Assembly: GCF_017591435.1 (NCBI RefSeq)
Contig: NC_059289.1
Location: 9,237,347 to 9,301,346 of the forward strand
Length of the DNA: 64,000 nt
DNA from: Portunus trituberculatus
Taxonomy: Eukaryota > Arthropoda > Malacostraca > Decapoda > Portunidae
Direction: 5' to 3'
Shown here: one piece after another, positions 49,898 to 59,844 of the stretch
How the letters are laid out: every line of letters begins with the position of its first letter
How positions within the stretch are numbered: the stretch's first letter is position 1
Position numbers and translations under genes: made by a program
The notes under the pieces: model-generated
Told to the model about the DNA's origin: nothing
The model's input: the letters and a program-made list of their open reading frames with translations, nothing else
The model's database searches: none

Positions 49898-49955
49898 ATT
49901 GATTGATTGATACATTTATTGTTGAATTAACAAATAATTACAACAAAGGAGGAGA
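49898..49955 (-). mobile_element. Short retroposon tail inserted in LINE K
   Basis: On the minus strand it ends CAACAATAAATGTATCAATC then ATCA repeats. It is flanked by a duplicated ACTAAACTG, consistent with a small target duplication. The same end occurs at 41705-41760. Confidence 0.55.
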
Positions 49956-50392
49956 CTAAACTGGAGGAAGAGGTTTAGTGGAGGGGAGGAAAAGTGTGAC
50001 ATCTGCCAGGAAGGAGAAAGTGAAACACTACAACACTTTTTATTACACTGCCAAGGACTAAAAGACATACGCAGCAGATATGCAATTAAAGAAGACACCA
50101 TATTAGAAAAAGTTCTTTAGTTCAACCCATAAGTGAAGGCGAAATAGAAAAATATACACTGTATGTGGAAGAACTTTGGAAAACTAGAAAAACAAAGAGT
50201 GACAGCCCTGACCCAGCCCTGAAGCAAGAAAAGAAAATTGCGCTGCCGTTGCAAAGGCAATAGCGTATCTTACATCTATCTATCTATCTGTGTGATATCA
50301 CTTTTACGTCGCGAGACAGCAGACATTTAATTGTGTTTATTAATATATATTTATTTCAATTTTTTTTATTAATTTTATCTTATTTATTGATT

Positions 50393-50522
<130 letters not shown>

Positions 50523-50525
50523 TAT

Positions 50526-50648
50526 GGTATCTGGTCATTTCACCCACATGCCATTTTGCCACAGTATGGAGTCATTTCGCCCACAGGGCATTTCGCCCAC
50601 ACTGTGGAGTCATTTCGCCCACACCGTGGAGTCATTTCGCCCACACTG
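50526..50648. repeat. Left terminal tandem repeats of the MULE-type element
   Basis: Copies of a unit close to GTCATTTCGCCCACACTGTG, about 22 bp apart, differing at a few positions. They are inverted relative to the array at 58067-58170. Confidence 0.8.
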
Positions 50649-50731
50649 TGGCAGGGTTGGCAACCTGATTTTGCAGATATTACTAGGATATACCGAAGGC
50701 TGGATATTACGATAATAGCTCATATCTAGTA

Positions 50732-50775
50732 TGTCACAGCTATAGGTAAATGCAACTAGGTAAAATACACACCAC
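50732..50775 (+). mobile_element. CR1-like 3' tail remnant
   Basis: ATAGGTAAATGCAACTAGGTAAAATACACACC is two degenerate copies of the CR1-like tail unit running into a short AC stretch. No LINE body remains upstream. Confidence 0.6.
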
Positions 50776-51057
50776 TGATCTCTACTGTAGCTGTCTTCCT
50801 AGGGTATATGACACAAAGTCCCGACTGCTATCACTCTTTTTAATGATTAGCGTGAACTGGAAAAAAACACATTCCATCACAAAATCGTAAACCCTAAAAA
50901 TGTACATATACAACAAATTAATTGCGTTAAAGATAGCTGGGTTAAACAATTCAACAATGCACAATCATAGCATTACAAATATGGCAAAGAAATATTCTCT
51001 AACAATTATAACTATCTCATGGCTACACTTGAAAGGAGAAACACTCAAATTATCTCC

Positions 51058-51131
51058 ACCCAACCGGGGAATCGAACCCCAGTTCTCTGGCTTGTGAAGC
51101 CAGCGCTCTAACCACTGAATTACCGGGAAGT
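51058..51131 (-). mobile_element. tRNA-derived SINE head (tRNA-Val-CAC-like)
   Basis: On the minus strand: a D-arm region (AATTCAGTGGTTAGAGC), an anticodon stem-loop CTGGC-TTCACAA-GCCAG with anticodon CAC, and a T-arm with a perfect B box GGTTCGATTCC (51068-51078). The acceptor stem does not pair well, and tRNA-unrelated sequence (GTGTTTCTCCTTTCAAGTGT) follows, as in tRNA-derived SINEs. It is therefore a SINE head rather than a functional tRNA gene. Confidence 0.65.
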
Positions 51132-51139
51132 GTGTTTGT

Positions 51140-51350
51140 TGGGGGCAGCAGGAGAGGGAGGAAGGGGGTTGGAGGAAAGGAGAAAAGAGAGATAGCAGGG
51201 AGGGAGATGGGAAGGGCTAAGAGGAAGAGAGGTAGGAGGGAAGGAAGGTAGGGAGGGAAGAGGGAGGGAGGAGGGATGGTGTGGGATATAAGCTGGCAGG
51301 GAAGAAGAGGAGAGGGGAGGTGACGGGGAGGGAGGGAGGAGGTGGAAGAT
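51140..51350. repeat. About 210 bp polypurine tract (G/A-rich)
   Basis: Almost uninterrupted purines on the plus strand (GGGAGGGAGG, GGAAGGAAGG and similar), with many runs of three or more G. It could form triplex or G-quadruplex structures. Confidence 0.85.
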
Positions 51351-51454
51351 AAGGGATCGAGTGTGTGTGCGTGTGTATAATAAAAATAATAATAATAATA
51401 ATAATAAACGTTTTTTTAGTAAGGCAGTCAAGTAGTGAAAATATACTTAATTCA

Positions 51455-51480
51455 TATGAAACTATTCACAAAGCCTATGG

Positions 51481-51534
<54 letters not shown>
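51455..51534. repeat. Target-site duplication, copy 1 (29 bp + (TG)n) of LINE I
   Basis: 51455-51483 (starts TATGAAACTATTCACAAAGC) plus about 25 TG units. It is identical in the 29 bp to 55772-55800. Confidence 0.93.
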
Positions 51535-51536
<2 letters not shown>

Positions 51537-51582
51537 TCACCTAGTTGTATTCACCTAGTTGTAATTTTACAGGGCCTGGGTA

Positions 51583-52632
51583 TCATACTCGTGTGGCCCC
51601 GTCTCCATATCTACACACATCCAACTTTCCTTTAAAACTATGCACACTCCTCGCTGACACCACCTCCTCACTCAAACCATTCCACACCTCCACACATCTT
51701 TGTGGGAAACTATATTTCTTCACATCCTTCAAGCATATTCCCTTGGCTATCTTTTTACTATGCGATCTCGTAGTTCTATTTAAGTTTTCCTCTCTCAACA
51801 TCATTTGCTCATTATCCACTTCATCCAGTCCGTTCAACAGTTTATAAACCTGTATTAAATCTCCTCTTTCTCTTCTTTGTTCCAAGGTAAGCAAATTCAT
51901 TTCTTTTAATCTCTCCTCATAGGTCATTTCTGCCAATTCCGGAACCATTTTTGTTGCCATTTTCTGCAATCTCTCCAACTTCCTTATATGCTTCTTTTTA
52001 TAAGGGGACCAAACCACTCCAGCATATTCCAATCTTGGTCTAATTACCGTACTAATTAATTTCTTCATCATATCTTTATCCATATAATGGAAGGCTAATC
52101 CAATATTTTTGATCAAATTATACGTTTCTCCAAACATCTTATCAATATGAACCTCAAACTGCCCATGGTCTTGTATTATCACTCCCAAATCCTTTTCCTT
52201 TTCCACCTTTTTCAACACTACTTCTTCACCCATCTTATATGACCCTCTTGGCCGTCTTCCACTCTTTCCCATCTCCATCACATGACTTTTGCTCAGATTA
52301 AATTCCATTTGCCACCTCTTGCTCCTCTCCCAAATCTTATTCAGCAGATCTGCCTGTAAAAATTCACAATCTTCTTCACTCTTCACACACCTACACAACT
52401 TCGCATCATCCGCAAACAAATTAATATAACTGTTTACTCCCTCTGACATGTCATTAATATATACAAGGAAAAGTATTGGTGCCAGCACTGAGCCTTGTGG
52501 GACTCCACTCTCCACCACCAACCAGTCCGACTTTGCATCCCTTATTACCGTTCTCATCTCCTCCATCTCAAGTAGTTTTCCATCCACTTTAACACTTTTC
52601 CTTTCAGTCCTCCATAAATCTCTAATTTCCAT
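51583..52632 (-). pseudogene. LINE I reverse transcriptase, 3' half
   Basis: 349 codons open: WLVVESGVPQGSVLAPILFL, VNSYINLFADDAKLCRCVKS (catalytic FADD intact), EFNLSKSHVMEMGKSGRRPR, RPRLEYAGVVWSPYKKKHIR, MTYEERLKEMNLLTLEQRRE and CRYGDGATRV to the natural end. This is the longest intact RT segment in the window. Confidence 0.87.
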
Positions 52633-53317
52633 AGCAGTCTCATGTGAGGTACCTTGTCAAAAGCTTTCTTTAAATCCAAATATACACAGTCCATCCATCC
52701 CTCTCTCTCTTGTATTTTGTCAACCACTCTTGAATAAAAGCTCAGTAGATTTGTTACACATGACCTCCCTTTCCTAAAGCCAAATTGATGATCCGATAAT
52801 AACTTATGATCCTCCAAGAACCGTATCCAATATTTCTTTATCGCCCTCTCACAAATCTTACCGACCACACTTGTTAGAGACACAGGTCTATAGTTAAGAG
52901 GCTCTTCCTTACTGCCTCCCTTATAAATGGGCACCACTTTAGCTCTTTTCCACTCTACTGGTACTTCCCCTGTTTCTAATGAACACCTTATAATATCATA
53001 TAATGGATCAATCAATTCTTCTCTACACTCCTTCAATAATTTTCCTGAAACTTCATCTGGTCCCATCGCTTTATCATCTTTAAGTTCCTCCAACATTTTA
53101 TATAACTCCTTTTAGGTATCTTAATGTCATCCATGTGCACATTTCCTTGTACATTCTGAGGCTTTACAAACATTGTTTCTTCAGTAAATACTTGCTGAAA
53201 CCTATTATTTAGCAATTCCGCTATATTCTTAGGGTCATCTACTATCCCTTGCTCTCCTTTTAATCTTTCAATGGACTCTCTCTTTTTAAGTTTACCATTT
53301 ATGAACCTGTAAAACAA
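52554..53317 (-). pseudogene. LINE I reverse transcriptase, 5' half
   Basis: Segments 53033-53317 and 52554-53096: FYRFINGKLKKRESIERLKG, DDKAMGPDEVSGKLLKE, VEWKRAKVVPIYKGGSKEEP, NYRPVSLTSVVGK, QFGFRKGRSCVTNLLSFYSR and YLDLKKAFDKVPH. A frame change near 52600 separates it from the 3' half. Confidence 0.87.
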
Positions 53318-53586
53318 TTTTGGATGTTCCTTACTCTTGTCTACAATATCTTTTCAAATTTTCTTTCTTCCTCCCTCCTTACCCTCACATACTCATTTCT
53401 CGCCACTATAATTCTCCTTATTTAGTATATTCCTGCTCTTTTTCCATCTTTTCCAAGCCACATCTCTCTTTTCCTTAGCCTTAACACAAGTTGCATTAAA
53501 CCAATCCTTTCTTCCTTCCTCTCTCGGTTTATACTTTGGTACAAATTTCATAACTCCTTTTTATAATATTTCATAAAAATCTCATA

Positions 53587-54402
53587 TTATTTTTGCACTT
53601 CTCTGATTTGTAACATCTCCTCCCAATCTAATTTTCTGAAATAATTTTTCAAACTTTCTGTGTCCATCTTTCTACAATTCAATCTACCACTCCTGTATGT
53701 CTCGTCTTTCCTTCGTTGTGTTGTTGCTATCTGCATTTCCATAACCACATGATCACTCTTTCCCAAAGGACATTTGTATTGTATATCTCCACATAGGTAC
53801 ACTTCTCTTGTTAACACCAAATCCAGTCTAGCCGGTTCATCATCTCCTCTATATCTAGTATTTTCCTTCACCCTCTGTTCCATCATATTTTCCATCATTA
53901 GATTAAGAAATCTCTCTCCCCATGCTTTCTCTCCAACACCACTTACTAGATTTTCCCAATCCACCTCCTTACAATTAAAATCTCCTACTAGTATCACCTT
54001 TCTTTTTTCCAGATAATACACTTTCCAAACTATGTAAAGTATCCTTGATCATATTGTCGTATTCCCTTAATGTCCAAGAATTTGTTTTAGGAGGTACATA
54101 GGTCACCATGATTAGTAATTCTTTTCCATCACTTTTTATCCTTATGCTTATCACTTCTGCGTTGTTCTTCCCATACCAAACCTTATCCACATTTATTTCT
54201 TCCTTCGTCATAATCATAACTCCTCCTCCACCTTTACTCACTCTATCCTTTCTCCATATATTATATTCATTATCTAAATTTATCTTTGTTTTTTCATGCA
54301 ATTTTGTCTCTGTCAAACACACTATATCAGGCTTCTCCACCATCATATAGTCTTGCAATTCCAATCTACTTGACAGTATCCCATCTATATTAGTATACAT
54401 TA
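53587..54402 (-). pseudogene. LINE I endonuclease
   Basis: From ATG at 54400: MYTNIDGILSSRLELQDYMM, CLTETKLHEKTK, GKGGGG-type loop, TYVPPKTNSWTLREYDNM; frame change near 54000; then VGDFNCKEVDWENLVS, RLDLVLTREVYL and CPLGKSDHVVMEM. The catalytic GDFN and SDH motifs are both intact, unlike in LINE H. Confidence 0.85.
54398..54402 (-). promoter_or_regulatory. TAATG stop-start overlap between ORF1 and ORF2 (LINE I)
   Basis: On the minus strand the ORF1 stop TAA (54402-54400) overlaps the ORF2 ATG (54400-54398), exactly as in LINE H. Confidence 0.8.
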
Positions 54403-55478
54403 CGGTCCACCCACTGCTCCCTCTAGGGGTTTCTCCGCATTCCTTCTTTCCACATACCACTTTCTGACTCTCTCTCTTATAACTCTCCAAAAAAACTTTT
54501 CTCTTTCCTCCTCAGACCGCTCATCATTTTTCCTTCTCGCCTCTTCCACCAATTCCTTATATCTTCTCCTCTCTTCCTCATTTCTATTCTTTCTCACAAA
54601 CACCTCTTTACAACCTTCAATCTCTCTTAACTTTGATGTTCTATATAGGATATCCTCCGCAGATTGTTGTGACTTCAGTACTACTTTAATCGGTCTGCTC
54701 ACTCCTCCTTATACGGACCCAGTCTATGGATCTCTTCCACTTCTTCTTGTAGGTCTTTTTTTTCATCATCATTTAGATTTTTGAACAGATCTCTTACCGT
54801 TTTTAATTCTTCCTTAATTCTCTTAGGCTTATATGTTATATTTTGTTCTTTCATCCCAAATATTAACACACTCTTCTTCTTTTCTGCTATTTCCCTTATC
54901 AATATTTCCTTATTCTTCATTACATTAACCAGTTCCTTGGACCTTTCTTTTTTGTCTTCCTTCAACTGGTCTTTAATTATTTCTTGTAATCCAACCATCT
55001 CTGCTTCCCTCGACTCAGTCCATTGTGTTTTCTTCAGTTCCCATTCCCTTTCAAACCTTTCATTCTGCTCACTAATCATTTCCTTAAAGTCATCTTTCTC
55101 CTTTACTACTCTCTCCAGTTTCTCCTCCAACCGTCTTTTGTATTTTTCAACCTCCACTCTCAAGTGTGCATTCTCATCCACCAATCATTTTTCATTTTCC
55201 TCCAGTCTCTTAACTCTTTCCTTCAAAGCCTTGCGGAATTCTCTATCCTGCTCCTCCTCACTCCTCTGAACTTTTAATTCCTTCACCAACTCCTCAAATC
55301 TCTTCTCCAACATTACCAATCTACCTTGCATTGTTGCCCCTGTTGAAGGTGGATTCATGCTTTGACTGGCCACTTTCGGCTTTGCTCCCTGGGCCTCATC
55401 GACATATTTTGAATTTGGTAATTTATTTCTTACCGGTTTATCCATTTTTTTTTTTTTTTTTACTCTTCCTGGGAGCAT
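54400..55478 (-). pseudogene. LINE I ORF1
   Basis: Segments 55185-55478 (basic start MDKPVRNKLPNSKYVDEAQG and the GATMQGRLVMLEKRFEELVK helix), 54699-55184 (coiled coil into DLFKNLNDDEKKDLQEEVEE) and 54400-54702 (RPIKVVLKSQ to VGGP). A CGA-to-TGA change at 55187-55185 and a frameshift near 54700 are the only breaks seen against LINE H. Confidence 0.82.
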
Positions 55479-55771
55479 GTGGGTGTGTGGTCACTGGGGG
55501 CCAGGCCTGGTAGCTACGTGTGTGTGGTGGGATACGTTGGCGGCAGCTATGGCTGGCCTTTGTGTGGTTCCCGCTCTGTCGTTTGGAGTGTGGAGGTTCT
55601 CACACCTCCGATCACTCCCATGTACACGCCACCAGGCTACAATCACTCTGTACACTCGTTCACTCGCTCTGGTTGCCCCTCAATACCAATAACGATTCTC
55701 ACTCAAGCACATTGCTTAGCGTGTGGAGTGTTAGTTAGATGCCACTCTGAGCAGGAGGCACGTCCGCTCTC

Positions 55772-55797
55772 TATGAAACTATTCACAAAGCCTATGG

Positions 55798-55839
<42 letters not shown>
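55772..55839. repeat. Target-site duplication, copy 2 (29 bp + (TG)n) of LINE I
   Basis: 55772-55800 is identical to 51455-51483, followed by (TG)19. It lies against the 5' end of LINE I. Confidence 0.93.
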
Positions 55840-55840
<1 letters not shown>

Positions 55841-55908
55841 GTTTGGTGGTTCATTTCCTATGTTTTGTAATTACTAATTGACCATAGAATAAAACAGTTC
55901 CTGGCAAG

Positions 55909-57668
55909 ATGGTAGACTGCACAGACGAGTGTATTCATTGCTTCGTACCTGTAAGGGCAAGGCAAGAAGGTCTGTAGTGCGACATGTGTGGGAGGTGGCA
56001 ACACAGGAAATGCAATACTGGCGTATCTCGTGCTGATTACTGGGCAGCTGTGAAATCCAGTATTTCCATTGATTGGAATTGTAATACTTGCACCTTCACT
56101 GACGAACCAACCTCCCATCCAGTGGACGACCCAGCCACCCCTGCCATGGAACACGAACCATACATCTCTGCAGTTGAACAAGAGTCTTCAGTTGATGACC
56201 CACCTGATTTGCCAATGGAACTAGAGGATTCACTTGACGACCCAGCCATACAAGATACTGAATTGCAGTCAGAAAGTGAAATTACATTCCAGCTCTTTGA
56301 AAAGGACACACAGCGTGGTAGAGATAAGCTCGTTGACAGTCATGGGTACACTTACAACAAAAAAATGCAGCGATCGAATGTAACTTACTGGCAGTATACT
56401 AATCGCCCTAAAAGTAACCCATGCAAGACACTAGTAACGCAGAGAAATGGAAAATATGTAAAGAACAACGTGTTGCACAACCATTCACCACCAACTGGCT
56501 CTGATATCGTCACTAAAGTAACATTACAGGTAAAGAAACTAGCAGCACAAGATCTGTTTAAACCAGCGACTGCTATAGTGGATGATGTGTTGCTAAAAGA
56601 GATAGGAAATGCACCATGCCCTAGTCTGCCTAAGCCAGAGCATTTGGCAAGAACAGCAAACAGACAAAGACAAATTTTAAGACCGACAGGGCCCAAAAAC
56701 CTGAATTTTGAGCTAGAAGTAAATCACATTCCTGACGACTTTCTTATAGGTGACGTATCAGTTCGTGAACGCCGCCATTTGATCTTTGGTACATTGATAG
56801 CACGTTCAAGCTATGCAGGCACCCTTTTACACAGCTGATGACAGTCAACGCTTTTGTGAGGGCAGATGACCATGCAAAACAAGTCCCCTTACTATTTGTC
56901 ATTATGTCTGGGAGAAAAAAAGAGTGACTACAGAAAAGTTTTCTATGAAGTTTTAACTAGTTTACCAAATGAGCCTTTTGTTCAGCACATAACAATTGAA
57001 AATGAGAAAGCAATGTGGAAAGTCTTGCCTGAGGTTTTGCCTAATGCCAAGGTCAAGGGATGCGTATACCATTGGACGCAAGCTGTATGGAGAAAGGTTA
57101 GTCAATTTAGCTAATTGCCTACAGATTTTTTATATATAGTACCTGTCAAATAGTAGTTTTAAAACAAATTGGATCACCATAATATGACCAGATTTTTTTT
57201 TCTTTTGTACAATACAATGTCTAATTTCTTTGTTTTGAAATACTTATGTAGGTTCAAGAGGTTGGTCTCCAGCATGCATACACACATAATGACGGGACGT
57301 ACAAATACTTAAGGAAAGTGATGGTCCTTCCATTTCTGCCTGAGGCAGATATAGGTCCCGTGTTTCAACGGCTCTCACATCAAGCTACCACAGCCCAGTT
57401 ACAGACTATAATGCAATACATTTCAAGAACATGGATCCACAACTCCTTATGGCCAACTTCTAGCTGGAGTATTTTCAATCAGTCTATCCGCACCAATAAT
57501 GACATTGAAGGCTGGCACAATCGAATAAACAAACGCACTGCAGGTAGATGTAACCTCCAGTTTTACCTCCTCCTAAGCCTTCTCCACAAAAAGGCTAAAT
57601 TTACATCTATCTACATAAGGCTAGTATCCGAAAAAAAAGCTACGAAGGATACAACGGAAAAAATATAG
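55909..57668 (+). pseudogene. MULE transposase with PHD finger and FLYWCH domain
   Basis: It would catalyse cut-and-paste transposition of a Mutator-like element. From ATG 55909: a PHD-type finger (CIHC ... CDMCGRWQHRKC ... WNCNTC) carrying an in-frame TAG at 55975. A proline/acidic linker follows, then a FLYWCH-type zinc domain (TFQLFEKDTQRGRDKLVDSH, YTYNKKMQRSNVTYWQYTNR, NNVLHNHSPP). Next is the MULE catalytic region: VRADDHAKQVP, then IENEKAMWKVLP (acidic position) and KGCVYHWTQAVWRKV. A 155 bp GT-AG intron lies at 57097-57251. The C-terminal part is SQSIRTNNDIEGWHN. Two frame changes (near 56820 and in the seven-A run near 56920) plus the TAG make this copy inactive. Confidence 0.8.
57097..57251 (+). 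other. Intron in the MULE transposase
   Basis: GTTAGTCAATT ... ACTTATGTAG: 155 bp, AT-rich, with GT and AG ends. Removing it joins AVWRK to VQEVGLQHAYTHND in frame. Confidence 0.75.
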
Positions 57669-58066
57669 AAACTTACAGGGTCAAATATTTACTCTTTGGG
57701 AGGAACTCGTGAGGAGTGAGTGATCGGCATATCAGTTGCTGAAAGCGTGCGCTCACCTGAATGGCCCAGTGCGCAGCTGAATCTATATTTTAATAAAAGT
57801 TTCTAATTCTTTGTCACTATTTGAATATTACATGTATGTAACTGTCTTTTAATCAAAAATTTTTTTTTATTCTTTGTGACTACTTTTTGGTCATTACTTT
57901 CTGAATATTACATTTATTTAACTGTCTTTTGATAAAAGTTTATTTTTAATTCTTTGTAACTGATTTCTGAATCAGTTACAAAGTTTCTTTTTAATTCTTT
58001 GTCACCACTTTCTTAATCTTACATGTATGTAGATTTTTTTAATAATTATTTCTTTCTTTAAATATA
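57669..58066. repeat. Degenerate tandem repeats in the MULE 3' region
   Basis: From about 57795 to 58032 three to four copies of a 60-100 bp unit recur (AAAAGTTT...AATTCTTTGT...ACT...TTTGAATATTACATGTATGT). They also contain a small inverted pair TTTGTAACTGATT / AATCAGTTACAAA at 57951-57980. No coding signal. Confidence 0.7.
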
Positions 58067-58169
58067 TGTGAGCGAATTGACTCTTATATGTGGGCGAATT
58101 GACCTGTGGGCGAATTGACCTGTGGGCCAATTGACCGGTGGGCGAATTGACATGTGGGCGAAATGACCG

Positions 58170-58170
<1 letters not shown>
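58067..58170. repeat. Right terminal tandem repeats of the MULE-type element
   Basis: Five copies of GTGGGCGAATTGACC-type units, about 16 bp apart, the last GTGGGCGAAATGACC. They are inverted relative to 50526-50648. Confidence 0.8.

Positions 58171-58171
<1 letters not shown>

Positions 58172-58259
<88 letters not shown>
58172..58259. repeat. (TA)44 microsatellite
   Basis: It lies between the right MULE terminus and the gypsy copy 2 LTR. Confidence 0.95.
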
Positions 58260-58263
<4 letters not shown>

Positions 58264-58903
58264 ACATTCACCGGTTAAATGGGTAAGATTGGCATCGGGG
58301 AGCCGTTGAACAATAACAATAAAAAAAAAACACTACAGGTTCAACTGGTGAGGATATGCAAAGGGGGCACTTAAGAAGCTATTTAATAACCCAATAACAA
58401 TGAAACTGACATACACATAGAGATATAACATGAAACACATGAAAATGACATACACATATACATATAACACAGAAATAAATACAACAATAAAGAACCCAAC
58501 TTAATACCTAACAATAATACTAATCCTATATGGAGGCAATGTGGAAAAAACGGGACGAGGGGAAGTGATACTTATGAGGTCTCGCAGTGGTGAAGTGCTG
58601 GCTGAGGTGGATCCCACGGTAGTCCAAGAGGCGGTGTGTTCACTGGTTGAGGCTTTGACTTCGACTGACTTCCAGAAATCAGGGAGCTTGCTTAACACTT
58701 CCGCTTGAGTCGAATGGGGCCGCGTGAATCCAACCTCGGGACAGTAGTGGGGCTTCATGAGACGGTGACGTGGAGGGTTCATGAGACGGTGACGTGGAAG
58801 GTTCATGAGACGGTGACGTGGAAGGGGAGGTGGAGAGGTGACGAACGAGGTAGCAAGCGGAGGAGGTGATGGTAGTGGAGTATGTTACGGGCAGGCCGTA
58901 ACA
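58260..58903 (-). repeat. 3' LTR of gypsy copy 2
   Basis: 644 bp with ends TGTTACGG...GTAACA on the minus strand, preceded by a polypurine tract. It contains a 24 bp unit repeated three times (58756-58826) with TGACGT in each copy. It matches the LTR at 60961-61616. Confidence 0.88.
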
Positions 58904-58918
58904 CTTCCTCCCCCCCTA
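58904..58918 (-). other. Polypurine tract of gypsy copy 2
   Basis: On the minus strand a run of eight or nine G inside AGGGGGGGGAGGAAG directly precedes the LTR. It would prime plus-strand synthesis and so identifies this LTR as the 3' one. Confidence 0.8.
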
Positions 58919-58935
58919 ATACCTCCATAATGGGC

Positions 58936-59833
58936 TCATGAAGGAGGTGAGACAGGAGATCTTGATAAGGCGTCGGCGATGATGTTGTCCACCCCCTTGA
59001 TATGGTGGACTTCCAAGTTGAAGGGTTGAGTTAACAAGGCCCACCTAAGAATGCGTTGGTTTCGGTTCTTCATGTGATCGGGTTGTGATCGGTGAAGACC
59101 TTCGTAGTTTGAGGGCCAGGATGAAGGTAGCACTCAAAACGTTGGAGCGCCAGGACGAGTGCCAGAGCCTTCTTCTCGATGGTGGAGTAGTTGAGTTGGT
59201 GTTTCTTCAGCTTGGCGGAGTGATAAGCAATGGGATGGAGGATGCCACTTGTGGGGTCCGCTTGTAGGAGGACAGCACCCACTCCAACTCCACTCGTGTC
59301 CAATTGTAGATGGAAGGGGCGGGAGTGATCTGGCGTCCAGACCACTGGCTCCAAAGAGAGGAACGCCTTAAGATGTTGGAAGGCTTGGTCACAGGTCGGG
59401 GTCCAGTGGAAAGGGACGGAAGTGCTGATAATATCCGTCAGGGGGGCGGCCAAAGTGGAGAAGTTCCTACAGAATCGTCTGTAGAAACCAGTCATCCCCA
59501 AGAACCTCATACAAGCTTTCCTGGTGGTAGGGACAGGGAAGCCAAGGATGGCCTCCACGTTGGCTCTCTTGGGGCGAACCATGCCGTTCCCACCACATGT
59601 CCCAGGTAGACCACCGTGGACTTCCCGAAGGTGGACTTGGCCAGGTTGATTGTAAGATCGGCTTCCTGCAACCGACCCATCAGCCTCTGGAGACGGATCA
59701 GATGTGTCACAAAGTTGTCCGAAGTCACCACCGGGTCGTCCAGATAGGCAGATGTTCCCTCCAAGTCCTGGGTGATGTAATTTATAGCCCTCTGGAAGGT
59801 GGCGGGAGCATTAGACAAGCCGAAGGGCATCAC
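58936..59833 (-). pseudogene. Gypsy copy 2 reverse transcriptase and RNase H remnant
   Basis: Segments 59507-59833, 59070-59582 and 58936-59133. RT palm from MPFGLSNAPATFQRAINYIT, SAYLDDPVVTSD (YLDD box), VYLGHVVG; RNase H with WTPDHSRPFHLQLDTSGVGV, IEKKALALVLALQRF and VFTDHNPI. It ends IIADALSRSPVSPPS. Frame changes near 59580 and 59100 disable it. Confidence 0.87.
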
Positions 59834-59844
59834 TGTGTATAGTG

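Larger units (their letters stand above)
48671..50288 (+). mobile_element. LINE K: non-LTR retrotransposon of another clade, 5'-truncated
   Basis: It begins inside the RT (LVITAIDFEKAFDSVNRKEL), passes the FYADD box and a long C-terminal region, and ends with a CxxC...HxxxxC motif (CDICQEGESETLQHFLLHCQ) and a (ATCT)n tail. A 55 bp insertion with (TGAT)n at about 49898-49955 splits its C-terminal coding part. The clade cannot be set by eye; it is clearly distinct from the CR1-like and RTE elements. Confidence 0.7.
51535..55771 (-). mobile_element. LINE I: CR1-like family 3, full-length copy with target duplication
   Basis: 4.24 kb on the minus strand from GAGAGCGGACG (55771) to the tail of two AACTAGGTGAATAC units (51535). 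It is flanked by an exact 29 bp duplication plus (TG)n on each side, which fixes both element ends. Structure: 5' UTR, ORF1, TAATG overlap, endonuclease with intact GDFN and SDH motifs, RT with FADD, C-terminal block. A nonsense change in ORF1 and several frameshifts in ORF2 disable it. It is the best reference copy for the family. Confidence 0.93.
50526..58170 (+). mobile_element. Mutator-like (MULE) DNA transposon with tandem-repeat ends, split by LINE I
   Basis: The left end carries GGTCATTTCACCCACATGCC and four or five further copies of a GTCATTTCGCCCACA-type unit (50526-50648). The right end carries five inverted GTGGGCGAATTGACC-type units ending GTGGGCGAAATGACC (58067-58170). Both ends abut long (TA)n. 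Between them lie a PHD/FLYWCH/MULE transposase pseudogene (55909-57668) and LINE I, whose target duplication shows it inserted later. That these ends belong to this transposase is inferred from orientation and context. Confidence 0.55.
58260..59844 (-). mobile_element. Ty3/gypsy-type LTR retrotransposon, copy 2 (3' part)
   Basis: On the minus strand: RT from MPFGLSNAPATFQ, RNase H, a polypurine tract, then a complete 3' LTR. It breaks off at 59844 just after the ATG of MPFGLSN, where a mariner-like fragment begins. It is the same family as copy 1. Confidence 0.9.

Noticed and set aside
51058..51131. Functional tRNA-Val gene
   Set aside because: Anticodon and T arms are good, but the acceptor stem does not pair and SINE-like sequence follows, so I call it a SINE head.
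59085..59842. Plus-strand open frames of 60-99 codons over gypsy pol (also 61768-62574)
   Set aside because: They are antisense shadows of the RT and RNase H frames on the minus strand.
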